NCBI GenBank assembly: GCA_003402745.1
Contig: QQND01000029.1
Span: 1 to 34,565, forward strand
Direction: 5' to 3'
From: Verrucomicrobiota bacterium
Lineage (GTDB): Bacteria > Verrucomicrobiota > Verrucomicrobiia > Chthoniobacterales > Chthoniobacteraceae
DNA: 34,565 nucleotides
Below, piece by piece: positions 8,068 through 16,348 of the stretch. The notes beneath the pieces were generated by a model. It did no database searches and was not told the origin of the DNA. It saw only the letters and a list, made by a program, of their open reading frames with translations. The number at the start of each line of letters is the position of its first letter. Positions within the stretch are counted from its first letter, which is position 1. The translations under genes were made by a program, and so were the position numbers.

Positions 8068-9012
8068 TTATTGGGAGACCATTTCCATTCCAAAACGAAT
8101 CCAGAGCGGGATCGTGACAAGTCCCAGCGCTGAGCTGAAGAGAATGATTTGCATGGAAAAGCGGCTGTCAGCCAATTGATGCCGACAAATGACCAGGGGC
8201 ATCATTGCCGAAGGCATCGCCGCCTGCATCACAAGCACGTTTTGGAGTGCCTTTGTCATCGGGACCCACTTGGCAATAGATAGCACCAAGAGGGGGAGCA
8301 CGGCCATCCTCGCGAGAAGCGCTAGAGACAGCGCTTTGTATTTGGGACGCTCCTGAGTGCTCATCCGGATCTGGTCGTAGACGGTCGCTCCCGTCAACAG
8401 GATCGCCAGAGGAATGGCCGCCTGGCCGAGCATGTGGAGCGCTTTCCTACCCACGACCGGCAGCCATGCGTTCGCGTGTACCAGGTTGAGCAGACAGGAT
8501 CCCAAAATCGCAACCGTGGGGATGTTTACGATTCTTTTCCAGGCTTGCCCCCCTTGGTTTCGGGCTAACACCCAGACGCCGATACTCCACATGGCGATTT
8601 CGACCCCGAGGTTGTGAAGAAATAAAATTCCGAGCGTTTCACGGTCGAACAAGGCTTCCACTAAAGGAATGACGAGGTACCCAAAGTTCTGTACGCCCGC
8701 AGTAATAATTCCCGCTCCGCTGGTTTGGTGGGGCAGTCGGAGCGGAGCGAGCATTAAGGAGACGACGCCCATGCTTCCGACGATGATTGAGAAGCCAAGG
8801 AGTGGGGGAAAGCCAAGATCGCTGGCGTTGGTAAGCAGAGGATTACCCAGGACTGTGTCAGCGATGAGCGCCGGCAGAAGGACGTTGACGCCGAGTTTCA
8901 AGAGCGTGCCATCGCCCTCTGGGGTCATCCATCGAAGGCGCCTAAAGAGTGCGCCCGCAGCGACAATCAGGAAAACGGGGGCGACAATTTTTAGGATTTG
9001 TAGAAAATTCAC
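8068..9012 (-). CDS. AEC-family transporter (auxin efflux carrier superfamily permease)
   Basis: A 314-residue, very hydrophobic inner-membrane protein with about ten predicted helices in two groups of five, as in the AEC family. The N-terminus FLQILKIVAPVFLIVAAGALFRR is typical of bacterial members, with the conserved asparagine/proline-rich stretch GVNVLLPALIADTVL in helix 2. Family members export or import small organic acids and related anions. The substrate here cannot be read from sequence. The start codon is GTG. It overlaps the stop of the upstream secreted-protein gene by 4 bp (GTGA), which indicates translational coupling. Confidence 0.9.
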   Translation of the reverse strand: MNFLQILKIVAPVFLIVAAGALFRRLRWMTPEGDGTLLKLGVNVLLPALIADTVLGNPLLTNASDLGFPPLLGFSIIVGSMGVVSLMLAPLRLPHQTSGAGIITAGVQNFGYLVIPLVEALFDRETLGILFLHNLGVEIAMWSIGVWVLARNQGGQAWKRIVNIPTVAILGSCLLNLVHANAWLPVVGRKALHMLGQAAIPLAILLTGATVYDQIRMSTQERPKYKALSLALLARMAVLPLLVLSIAKWVPMTKALQNVLVMQAAMPSAMMPLVICRHQLADSRFSMQIILFSSALGLVTIPLWIRFGMEMVSQ

Positions 9013-9509
9013 CGGGGAGAAGCGGCAGGTTTGAGGGCCGGAAAACGAGATTGAATGAGCAATGCTTCTTTGGGCAGCAATCCTCGGATCTGGAGAATTC
9101 CGTCGGATACGGGACGGTCAATGAGGATGTCATTTGGAAGGACTCTCGAAATCTTGGCGTCGCCGACGTAGGCGATCAGGGACTTGCCGCGGTTGCTTGA
9201 ACTGATGTTGGACAAGGTGATCTGGCCAGTCCCGTCGAGCTTGAAGAGGGCGGCCCACTCGCCGTTTTTGTTCTGATAGACATGGGCCGCCAGAATTTGA
9301 CGTTCGCTCAGGCTCGAGGAGCTTTCGTGGAAAACATGGCGCTCCGGCGTGCCCACGCGCACAGGAACGGCGAAAGGGTCCGCGGTCGATGCATCCACTT
9401 CCACGTAAAACCTCAGGGTGATCGCCTGTTTCCGTCCCGCTGCCTGTGCAGGAAAAACCGAGCAGAGAGAAAGGCCTGCCACGATGCCGAGTTGAAAAAG
9501 GGGGTGCAT
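9009..9509 (-). CDS. Secreted protein with SecD-head-like domain
   Basis: A 166-residue protein. It starts with a clear signal peptide (MHPLFQLGIVAGLSLCSVFPAQAA, about 24 residues). The mature part contains TLRFYVEVDA, then an Ala-His segment, FKLDGTGQITLSNISSSNRGKSLIAYVGDAKISRVLPNDILIDRP and DGILQIRGLLPKEA. The order 'v.f.l...G...l...t..n.G..l...v.g.......i...i..G..qI.G' is that of the first periplasmic (P1 head) domain of SecD, here without any SecD membrane part. It is therefore probably a stand-alone periplasmic or surface domain. It is coupled by a GTGA overlap to the AEC transporter, so the two may act together, for example as an accessory to that permease. The domain call is by eye and moderately certain. 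Confidence 0.75.
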   Translation of the reverse strand: MHPLFQLGIVAGLSLCSVFPAQAAGRKQAITLRFYVEVDASTADPFAVPVRVGTPERHVFHESSSSLSERQILAAHVYQNKNGEWAALFKLDGTGQITLSNISSSNRGKSLIAYVGDAKISRVLPNDILIDRPVSDGILQIRGLLPKEALLIQSRFPALKPAASPR

Positions 9510-9575
9510 GGACTTAGATCCTGCTCCAGACGTGCCGAGTTTGCAAACTGGCAGGACTTTCTCTAGAGTTTGAGG

Positions 9576-10175
9576 ATGCGTCCCGTTTTTCTGCCTGCGA
9601 TTTTTTTCCTGCTCCTGCCTGCGTTTGTGCGGGCCGAGAACTCTGCTCCGGTGAAATCCGACCGCGGAGTATGGCCGGCCCTGAAAAGAACATGGAGTGC
9701 AACGGTGGAGGGAGCCGAGTCAGCAGCGAAGGTCACGAGTTCCGCCGTCCAGTCTGCTTCGCACAAGGTTGCTGGAGTCTTTCTTCCCGGGGAGTCTAAG
9801 GCCAAGAAGAAAACCGCTTTGGAAATCCAGGTGGTTTGCAGCCCGTCTCCCGTTTTTCTCAGGCAAACGAAAGTGCTTTCTGTCGTGGTGAAAGCATTCA
9901 ACTCCGGAAAACGGGCCCAGTTGTTGGAGTTTCCCTCCTCGCAAAGGGCGGATGCAGTGCTCCGCGATACTTCCGGCGCGATCGTGGGGCGCGCGTCTGC
10001 ATCCGCCTCTGTCAAGGCGGACACCAGCCTCGTCACGGTTAACCCAGGCGAACGGTTGGAATATACACTTTCGCTGCCCACCACGGGCATGCTCGAGGGC
10101 AAGACATACACGCTGGAGTGCGCACTCGTAGGGCAGGCCGGGCTAACCGCGAGGGTTTTGATCTCTGCAAAATGA
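9576..10175 (+). CDS. Secreted protein with BsuPI-like beta-sandwich domain
   Basis: A 199-residue protein. The ATG at 9576 gives a good signal peptide (MRPVFLPAIFFLLLPAFVRA, about 20 residues). A TTG two codons earlier is in frame and less likely. After a polar helical segment with repeated Ser/Ala/Val (about residues 35-75), the C-terminal half is an immunoglobulin-like beta sandwich: VVVKAFNSGKRAQLLEFPSSQRADAVLRDTSG followed by VNPGERLEYTLSLP. The 'N-sG...e..f.SsQ..d..l.d..G' plus 'pGe...y' pattern matches the BsuPI intracellular-proteinase-inhibitor domain, which in most bacteria occurs in exported proteins of unknown role. No inhibitor activity is proven. It is divergent from the SecD-head-like gene, with 66 bp between starts. 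Confidence 0.7.
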   Translation: MRPVFLPAIFFLLLPAFVRAENSAPVKSDRGVWPALKRTWSATVEGAESAAKVTSSAVQSASHKVAGVFLPGESKAKKKTALEIQVVCSPSPVFLRQTKVLSVVVKAFNSGKRAQLLEFPSSQRADAVLRDTSGAIVGRASASASVKADTSLVTVNPGERLEYTLSLPTTGMLEGKTYTLECALVGQAGLTARVLISAK

Positions 10176-10281
10176 GCGAGCCCGCGTGCGGCAAGACCGC
10201 CCCCCCCGCTGTGATTCTCGATCCTGTATTGCGCGGCCCGGTTGCGAGTCGTTGAGGTGCAAGCAAATCCCTGTCCCGTCC

Positions 10282-11520
10282 GTGATTCTGCCACCCGCTA
10301 GAGATCGTAGGCGCCTGTTGGCCTGCCTGTTTTTCTTTCAGGCGCACGCAATTGCACTTTGGTTCGTGCCCTTCAGCTCGGTCCTTAAAACACATGGCCT
10401 GGAACATCTTACTGCCTGGGCGTTTGCCACGGGTGCTGTGGCTGCTTTTGTATCTCCGATGCTTACGGGTGCGCTCGCCGACAGGCACCTTTCGGCGACG
10501 GTAATCCTCAGGGGCCTCGCCCTTGGGATGGCTACGTTCCTTTTCCTGACTTTTTGGGCAATCGAACACCGTTGGAACTCCCTTGTGATTCTCGGGCTGG
10601 TTCAAGTCCTTCAGTTTTGCTTCGCGCCCGGATGGGGCGTCACAACGATGTTGGTGCTTGCCCAATTGCCAGATCCGGGCAGGCAGTTTGGTTCGCTGCG
10701 GGTTTGGGGGACCTTCGGGTGGATGGGGGCCGGGTTGCTGGTGAGCCTCGTGCTTAAGGCGGATGGCTCCACTGCTTGTGGTTTCGCTTCGGCTGCCGCG
10801 TGGCTCGGGGTGGCGGCGTTGACGTTCGCACTTCCCGAGGTGCCGCCCCAAGCAGAGCGAAGCACTTGGACTTGGAAAGGCCTGTTTGGGTTTGAGACGT
10901 TTGCGATCTTGCGGAACCCGCAGCACCGGGCTTTGTTTTTGAGTGCCGGTCTTTTCAGTGTGCCTCTAGCTGCATTTTATCCATACACTCCCATGCATTT
11001 GCAGGATCTCGGAGTGCAAAAGGTGAGTGCCGCTATGGCGCTGGGCCAGGTTTTTGAGGTCGTTTCCATGTACGCGATGGCACCCATACTTTCCCGTTTC
11101 AGACTGCGGTCGCTCTTTGTTTTCGCCATAGCCGTTGCTTTTCTACGTTACATCCTCTTTGCGTCCGACACCATGGCAGGCGTGCTGGTGGGAATTCTGC
11201 TTCACGGAATTTGTTTTACGCTCTTCTTCATCCCGGCGCAGATTTATATCGAGCACCATATTCCAAGGGAGTTGCGGTTCCGCTCGCAAGCGCTCATGAC
11301 GCTGCTCATCAGTGGCTTCGGCAATCTTTTTGGATGCCTCGGTTGTGGTGCATTGCGGAATGCATGCACGATTGGGGGGCACACGAACTGGCCGCTTTAC
11401 TGGAGGGTGCTCGCGGTTGCGGTAGCGTTGGTAGGAACCTATTTTCTGTTCGCCTATCGCCCGCTTGGGGCCGGGGCTGGGGCAGGGGAACTGGTGGGCG
11501 CGCAGGCGACGGATTCCTAA
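10282..11520 (+). CDS. MFS transporter, NupG-like (nucleoside:proton symporter type)
   Basis: About 412 residues with some twelve membrane helices. The loop after helix 2 (TGALADRHLSA) is the conserved MFS GxLaDr motif. The C-terminal half has LLHGICFTLFFIPAQIYIEHHIPRELRFRSQALM, which closely follows the NupG/HCA-transporter region 'LLHG.cy.ff...QiYi....P...R..aQgl'. That family takes up nucleosides or aromatic acids with protons. PVC genomes carry several copies of unknown substrate, so the substrate is open. Start: the frame continues upstream to a GTG at 10186, but that segment contains a run of eight C (10200-10207) and unusual Cys/Arg composition. GTG at 10282 leaves a normal short cytoplasmic N-terminus. 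TTG at 10252 is a third option. Confidence 0.85.
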   Translation: MILPPARDRRRLLACLFFFQAHAIALWFVPFSSVLKTHGLEHLTAWAFATGAVAAFVSPMLTGALADRHLSATVILRGLALGMATFLFLTFWAIEHRWNSLVILGLVQVLQFCFAPGWGVTTMLVLAQLPDPGRQFGSLRVWGTFGWMGAGLLVSLVLKADGSTACGFASAAAWLGVAALTFALPEVPPQAERSTWTWKGLFGFETFAILRNPQHRALFLSAGLFSVPLAAFYPYTPMHLQDLGVQKVSAAMALGQVFEVVSMYAMAPILSRFRLRSLFVFAIAVAFLRYILFASDTMAGVLVGILLHGICFTLFFIPAQIYIEHHIPRELRFRSQALMTLLISGFGNLFGCLGCGALRNACTIGGHTNWPLYWRVLAVAVALVGTYFLFAYRPLGAGAGAGELVGAQATDS

Positions 11521-11686
11521 CAAGACTCGGAGGAAATCTGCGGGAGGGTCCGTTGGTTAGGCGCCACCACCGGGGAGTACGATTGAAAATTAGGCTCTAC
11601 GTTCCACATGAATTCTGGGTTAACATGCAGCACCGCTCGAGACCCCTCGGGCCTTTTCCTCGCGATCTATAGTTTCCCCTTCCCCT

Positions 11687-14600
11687 ATGAGAATATCCAC
11701 GATTATCAGCGCAGTAGTCTTTACAACGGCGGCAGTTGCCCCGTCTCAAGCTGCAGACAAGCTTGTTTTACAAAGGGGCGACCACATTGCCTTTGTGGGA
11801 AGCGGCTTGGCGGACCGCCAGCAGCACCATGCCTGGTTAGAGACCTTCATACACAAGGCGTATCCCGACTTCGATCTGACAGTGCGCAATCTCGGGTTCG
11901 CCGCGGACGAAGTCAACCTGCACCCCCGTTCCGACGAGGTTCCCACCACGGAGTACTTCCTGAACATGAAGCCCGGCGCACTGACCACGATGGCCGGGAA
12001 AACAGAGGTCACTTATCTCTCCGGAGCGGACTTTCACGCCAACGTCATTTTTGCTTATTGGGGGTTCAATGAATCCTTCAAAGGGGAAGGGGGGCTTGCC
12101 GAGTTCAAAGTCAACCTCGACGCATACCTTAAACAGCTCGCTTCCTCAGACTTCGGGAAGGGCAAGCCAAGGGTCGTTTTGTTCTCCCCTATTGCGCACG
12201 AAAATCTGAAAAGCCCCCATTTTCAGGACGGTGCTTCCAACAACCGCAACCTCGCCCTTTACACGGCAGCGATGGCTGAGGTTGCTAAAGCCAATAACGT
12301 ACCCTTTGTAGACTTGTTCGCGGCTTCCTCAGCACTCTTTTCGAAAAGCTCCAGCCCCCTGACGATCAATGGGATCCATCTAAATGAGGAAGGTGACCGG
12401 CAGCTTGCCCCCATCCAGTTCAATGCCATTTTCGGAGCTGTCGCTCCCGCTGCTGACGCCACGCTTGCCGAACTGCGGGCGGCGATCCTTGAAAAAAACG
12501 TGCAGTGGCACCACCGCTACCGGACGGTTGATCAGTACAATATTTTCGGGCAGCGCTCGCGGATCGCGTACGAGGGGGTGACCAACGCCCGCATTCTTGG
12601 GCAGGAACTCGCCCAGCGGGATGTTAAAACGGCGAACCGGGACTTGGTGGTCTGGGCGGCAGCCAAGGGTAAGAAGATTGCTGTAAAAGATGACAACCTT
12701 CCCCCGGTGGACTTGACTCCCCCCAACAGGCCGGAACCCAAGCCGTACCTTTCGGGTGAAGAGGCAATCAAATGGCTCACGATGCCGGAAGGCTGCAAGG
12801 TGGAACTGGTTGCCTCGGAGGAAACATTTCCTGAACTGGTCAATCCGGTTCAGATGAACTTTGATGCCAAAGGCCGGCTCTGGGTGGCGGCCTGGCCGAC
12901 GTATCCGGAAACGTCGCCCACCACTACGAACTTTGACAAGCTCCTCGCGATTGACCTCGATCCGAAAACCGGCAAGGCGGCGAAAATTACGACTTTTGCC
13001 GATGGTCTCAACTGCCCGACAGGCTTCCAGTTTTACAAGGATGGAGTGGTTGTCATTCAGTCGCCGGACATGTGGTGGATGCGGGATACTGACGGCGATG
13101 GCAAGGCCGACACCAAGGAGCGAATTGTGCACGGGATGGACGCGGCAGATTCCCATCACGAAACAAACTCGATTTGCTACGAACCCGGTGGAGCGATGTA
13201 CTTCAGCGACGGAGTCTTTCACCGCACCAATGTGGAGACCTTCAACGGTCCCGTACGCAACACAAACGGAGCGATTTACCGCTATGAACCGGTGACCGGA
13301 AAATTCGGCCGGCATGTTCCATATGGATTCGCCAATCCGCACGGGCGTGTCTTTGACTACTGGGGAAACGATCTCGTCACGGATGCCACCGGTAATGCGA
13401 ATTACTTCGGGCCCGCCTTTAGCGGCCATCTCGACACGGGCGCGCACCCCGGGATGCAGCAATTCTGGCAGCGTCCCTCGAGGCCCTGCCCGGGGACTGC
13501 GATCCTTTCAAGCCGGCACTTCCCAGACGACTGGCAGGGTTTGTTTTTAAACACTAACGTTATCAGCATCCAAGGGATTTTCCGGGCCAAACTCACGGAG
13601 GAAGGCTCTGGGATTAAGGGAGAAACACTGGAGCACTTGCTCACGACGGACATTGAGAAAAATCCGAATTTCCGGCCCTCCGGTATCACGGTGGCGCCGG
13701 ATGGATCGCTCTATTTCATGGACTGGTCCCAGATGCTCATTGGACATCTCCAGCACCATTTGCGTGATCCCAACCGGGACCATCAGCACGGTCGAATTTA
13801 CCGGATTACTTTCCCTTCACGGCCGCTTTTGGAGCCCAAGAAAATTCAGGGCGAGCCTGTCGAGAGTCTTGTTGCGCTACTTTCCGAGCACGAGGACAAC
13901 GTCCGTCTGCGGGCAAAGATCGAGCTTGGTGGAAGGGATTCAGCGCAGGTCATCGCGGCTGTGCAGAAGTGGGAGAAGTCCCTGAACAAGGCGGATGAGA
14001 AATACGAGCACAACCGACTCGAGGCACTCTGGGTGCACCAGTGGCACGACAGCATCAATTTGGAGCTGCTTGGGGACGTCCTGAAGTCTCCCGAACCCCG
14101 TGCTCGGGCGCAGGCGGTGCGCGTTCTGGGGTACTGGCGTGACCGGGTGCCCAACGCATTGCCAATGCTAAAAGCAGCCAGTGCAGATGAAAATATGCGG
14201 GTGCGGTTGGAGGTGGTGCGTGTGGCCAGCTTCTTCAAAGATGCGGACGTCAGACCCGCGCTTGAAGCTGCTTATGCAGTTCTCAAACAGCCCACAGACT
14301 ACTACATAGATTACTGTTTTAAAGAGACCCTAAAGCAGCTTCAAAGCCTCCAGACCGAATTCATCCTCCCCTCTGACCCATCGCTTCTTTCCGTTCTGTT
14401 GGAGAAACTCACGGACTCTGAGTTGAACAAAGCTCCGAACGTGGAGGCCGTTCTGGTCGCGCGTCTAACTCGCAAAAGCATTGATCCTGGAACACGTGAG
14501 AAGGCGCTCAATGAACTGGCAAAACTCCATTCCGTCACTCGTGAGATTGAGATGGTCAGAGTTTTTGCGCTTCTTGATGCCAAGGGCGGTGCAGGAGCTG

Positions 14601-15700
14601 GCGCCGCTGAGGAGCTGGGCAAACTGGTCGCTGTCACTGCCGCTCCGAAGCTGGTCGCGGTGCGTGCGCCGTTGTCTGAGCTCGCAGAGAAGGCCACCCA
14701 GGGTGGTGTGAGGCGTGCGGCATGGGGCGCATTGATTCTCGCGGACGCCGATCCGCAGGCGACGTGGAAACTTGCGCAGAATGACGCTGCCAGAGCTGCG
14801 TTGATTGATGCGATTGGTTTTGTCGCCGACCCGGCTTTGCGAGCTAAGTTCCAGCCTCTGCTTACAGAGTCCCTCGCAAGCGCGAAGCTGGCTGGTGCAA
14901 TCCGTGCCGCCGTTGTCCGTGCTCTCCCGTTAACGGGCCCAGCAAATGCTAAGGCGAACTTTGCAACGTTGCTTGGAATCTTGGAAAAGGGCGAGGAGCG
15001 CACGGGCGCGGCACGCAGCCTTCTCCAGTTGCCTCGCGATAGCTGGAGCGCTGAGGGGGTGCCCTCCGCCGTCAAGAGCGTCATGGCGTGGGCAAATTCA
15101 GTGCCCACGGACAAGCGTACTCAGCAGGCCTTTGTCGAAACCGTACAGGCGGCAACTCAATTGTCAGCCGTCTTGCCGGCCGCAGAGGCTGCGGCCGCAG
15201 GCAAGGAATTGAGAGGCCTTGGGGTGAGTGTGTTTGTGATCAAAACCGTGAGGGAACAGATGCGGTACGACACGGCACGCTTGGTTGTGGAGGCCGGGAA
15301 ACCCTTCGAATTGATCGTTGAAAACACCGACGTGATGCCGCACAACCTGCTGGTGGTGACGCCCGGTGCGCGCCAAGCGGTGGCTGAATCCGTTCAGACG
15401 CGTCGGCCGGACCAGCTTGACAAGAAGGGCCGCCCCTATGTTCCAGAAAAAGACAATCGGGTGTTGGAGGCGACCAAGTTGCTTGAGCCCGGGCAGAAGG
15501 AGACTCTTAAAATGAGTGCCCCAGGCAAGGAAGGGGAGTATGAATACGTGTGCACTTTTCCAGGTCACTCCATGATTATGTGGGGCAAGCTGGTGGTGAC
15601 AAAAAACGTGGACGCGTATCTTCAGAGCCATCCTGAAAGTGTCCAGCCCGCGGCCAGCGCAGAGGGAGGCCTTGGGCACAAACATGCCTCGGCGAAGTAG
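11687..15700 (+). CDS. Giant secreted fusion: SGNH-like domain, PVC dehydrogenase propeller, HEAT repeats and azurin-like cupredoxin
   Basis: 1337 residues. Signal peptide of about 22 residues ending in SQAA. Domain 1 (about 25-260) is SGNH-hydrolase-like (GDHIAFVGSGLADR, RNLGFAADEV, INGIHLNEEGD), but the GDS serine position reads GSG and the usual catalytic Asp of D-x-x-H is Asn, so activity is doubtful. Domain 2 (about 360-710) is the PVC membrane-bound-dehydrogenase beta-propeller (PEGCKVELVASEE, QMNFDAKGRLWVA, FANPHGRVFDYWGND, MDWSQMLIGH). Residues 720-1150 are HEAT-type helical repeats. The C-terminal domain (about 1185-1310) is azurin-like, with His1219 (MPHNLL) and CTFPGH..IM giving Cys1289, His1294 and Met1298, a complete type 1 copper set. 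No CxxCH is present anywhere, so a copper domain stands where relatives carry cytochrome c. It probably oxidises a sugar-like substrate outside the cell and passes electrons to copper. The substrate is unknown. Confidence 0.9.
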   Translation: MRISTIISAVVFTTAAVAPSQAADKLVLQRGDHIAFVGSGLADRQQHHAWLETFIHKAYPDFDLTVRNLGFAADEVNLHPRSDEVPTTEYFLNMKPGALTTMAGKTEVTYLSGADFHANVIFAYWGFNESFKGEGGLAEFKVNLDAYLKQLASSDFGKGKPRVVLFSPIAHENLKSPHFQDGASNNRNLALYTAAMAEVAKANNVPFVDLFAASSALFSKSSSPLTINGIHLNEEGDRQLAPIQFNAIFGAVAPAADATLAELRAAILEKNVQWHHRYRTVDQYNIFGQRSRIAYEGVTNARILGQELAQRDVKTANRDLVVWAAAKGKKIAVKDDNLPPVDLTPPNRPEPKPYLSGEEAIKWLTMPEGCKVELVASEETFPELVNPVQMNFDAKGRLWVAAWPTYPETSPTTTNFDKLLAIDLDPKTGKAAKITTFADGLNCPTGFQFYKDGVVVIQSPDMWWMRDTDGDGKADTKERIVHGMDAADSHHETNSICYEPGGAMYFSDGVFHRTNVETFNGPVRNTNGAIYRYEPVTGKFGRHVPYGFANPHGRVFDYWGNDLVTDATGNANYFGPAFSGHLDTGAHPGMQQFWQRPSRPCPGTAILSSRHFPDDWQGLFLNTNVISIQGIFRAKLTEEGSGIKGETLEHLLTTDIEKNPNFRPSGITVAPDGSLYFMDWSQMLIGHLQHHLRDPNRDHQHGRIYRITFPSRPLLEPKKIQGEPVESLVALLSEHEDNVRLRAKIELGGRDSAQVIAAVQKWEKSLNKADEKYEHNRLEALWVHQWHDSINLELLGDVLKSPEPRARAQAVRVLGYWRDRVPNALPMLKAASADENMRVRLEVVRVASFFKDADVRPALEAAYAVLKQPTDYYIDYCFKETLKQLQSLQTEFILPSDPSLLSVLLEKLTDSELNKAPNVEAVLVARLTRKSIDPGTREKALNELAKLHSVTREIEMVRVFALLDAKGGAGAGAAEELGKLVAVTAAPKLVAVRAPLSELAEKATQGGVRRAAWGALILADADPQATWKLAQNDAARAALIDAIGFVADPALRAKFQPLLTESLASAKLAGAIRAAVVRALPLTGPANAKANFATLLGILEKGEERTGAARSLLQLPRDSWSAEGVPSAVKSVMAWANSVPTDKRTQQAFVETVQAATQLSAVLPAAEAAAAGKELRGLGVSVFVIKTVREQMRYDTARLVVEAGKPFELIVENTDVMPHNLLVVTPGARQAVAESVQTRRPDQLDKKGRPYVPEKDNRVLEATKLLEPGQKETLKMSAPGKEGEYEYVCTFPGHSMIMWGKLVVTKNVDAYLQSHPESVQPAASAEGGLGHKHASAK

Positions 15701-15713
15701 CGTTCCATCGCAT

Positions 15714-15760
15714 TAAAAAAAAGGGGGCCAGTCTACGCAACGACTGGCTCCCTTTTGTTT
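15714..15760. terminator. Bidirectional rho-independent terminator
   Basis: A 13-bp stem (15721-15733 with 15742-15754, one G-U pair) encloses an 8-base loop. A run of A precedes it and a T-rich stretch follows. It works in either direction and lies between the convergent ends of the copper-fusion gene (stop at 15700) and the SIS isomerase gene (stop at 15765). Confidence 0.9.
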
Positions 15761-15764
15761 TCAC

Positions 15765-16334
15765 CTATTTTGAGAGTTCCGGTAGTTCCATGAACGCGTA
15801 ACAGAGCATGTGGAGCAGGTGCATCTGGACGTCTTCAACTCTCCCGTAGTGAGTGTCTTCAGTGATGAGGACGTGTTTGGAGATTTCTGCCAGGCGTCCA
15901 CGTTTCGCTCCGACCAGCGCTGCAGTTTCCAACCCGTGCTGGTTTGCCCACTCCACTGCCTTGACGAGGTTTGGTGAATTGCCGCTCACGCTGATGGCAA
16001 TGACGAGGTCTCCGGGGCGCGCGTAGTTTTCAAGCTGGCGGCTGTAGATCTCGTCGTAAGAGTAGTCGTTCCCGAGTGCGGTGATCCACGAGACGTTGTC
16101 AGTCAGAGATAAGACGCGGAACCGTTTTCCAAGTGTATCGGAGGCTCCCTTTCCCAAGTCGGTGGCGAAATGGGAGGCGTTTGACGCGCTGCCTCCGTTG
16201 CCGATGGCGAAGACCTGGCGGTCTTCGCGCCAGACCGTCTGGAGGGCGAGGGTGAGGTTTTCAAGGGCGGGCTGGGAGATTGAATCCAGCGCTGCATGTT
16301 GGGCTGCAATGTATTGAGTGATCCAGGTCTTCAT
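15765..16334 (-). CDS. GmhA-like SIS-domain phosphosugar isomerase
   Basis: 189 residues from the ATG at 16334. An in-frame extension to 16475 would overlap the ROK gene. A single SIS domain: GNGGSASNASHFATDLGKG is the phosphosugar-binding loop typical of GmhA/DiaA proteins, followed by ALGNDYSYDEIYSRQLENYARPGDLVIAISVSGNSPNLVKA and a C-terminal VEDVQMHLLHMLCYAF, which holds the His expected in the GmhA active site. GmhA converts sedoheptulose 7-phosphate to glycero-manno-heptose 7-phosphate for LPS core or S-layer heptose. One Glu of the GmhA HFAEEL motif is replaced (HFATDL), so another phosphosugar substrate is possible. The gene is 14 bp downstream of a ROK sugar kinase gene and probably co-transcribed with it. 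It ends at a strong terminator. Confidence 0.88.
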   Translation of the reverse strand: MKTWITQYIAAQHAALDSISQPALENLTLALQTVWREDRQVFAIGNGGSASNASHFATDLGKGASDTLGKRFRVLSLTDNVSWITALGNDYSYDEIYSRQLENYARPGDLVIAISVSGNSPNLVKAVEWANQHGLETAALVGAKRGRLAEISKHVLITEDTHYGRVEDVQMHLLHMLCYAFMELPELSK

Positions 16335-16348
16335 AAAAAAGGGTGTCT

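Noticed and set aside
10039-10926. A 295-codon minus-strand frame opposite the BsuPI-like and MFS genes
   Set aside because: Composition (Arg, Pro, Gly, Lys) is not protein-like, and it spans two better-supported genes.
12380-13462. A 360-codon minus-strand frame inside the copper-fusion gene
   Set aside because: It is antisense to the propeller domain with strong family motifs, and no start signal or domain supports it.
14341-15114. A 257-codon minus-strand frame rich in Ala, Ser and Arg
   Set aside because: It is antisense to the HEAT repeats of the fusion protein and has no recognisable feature.
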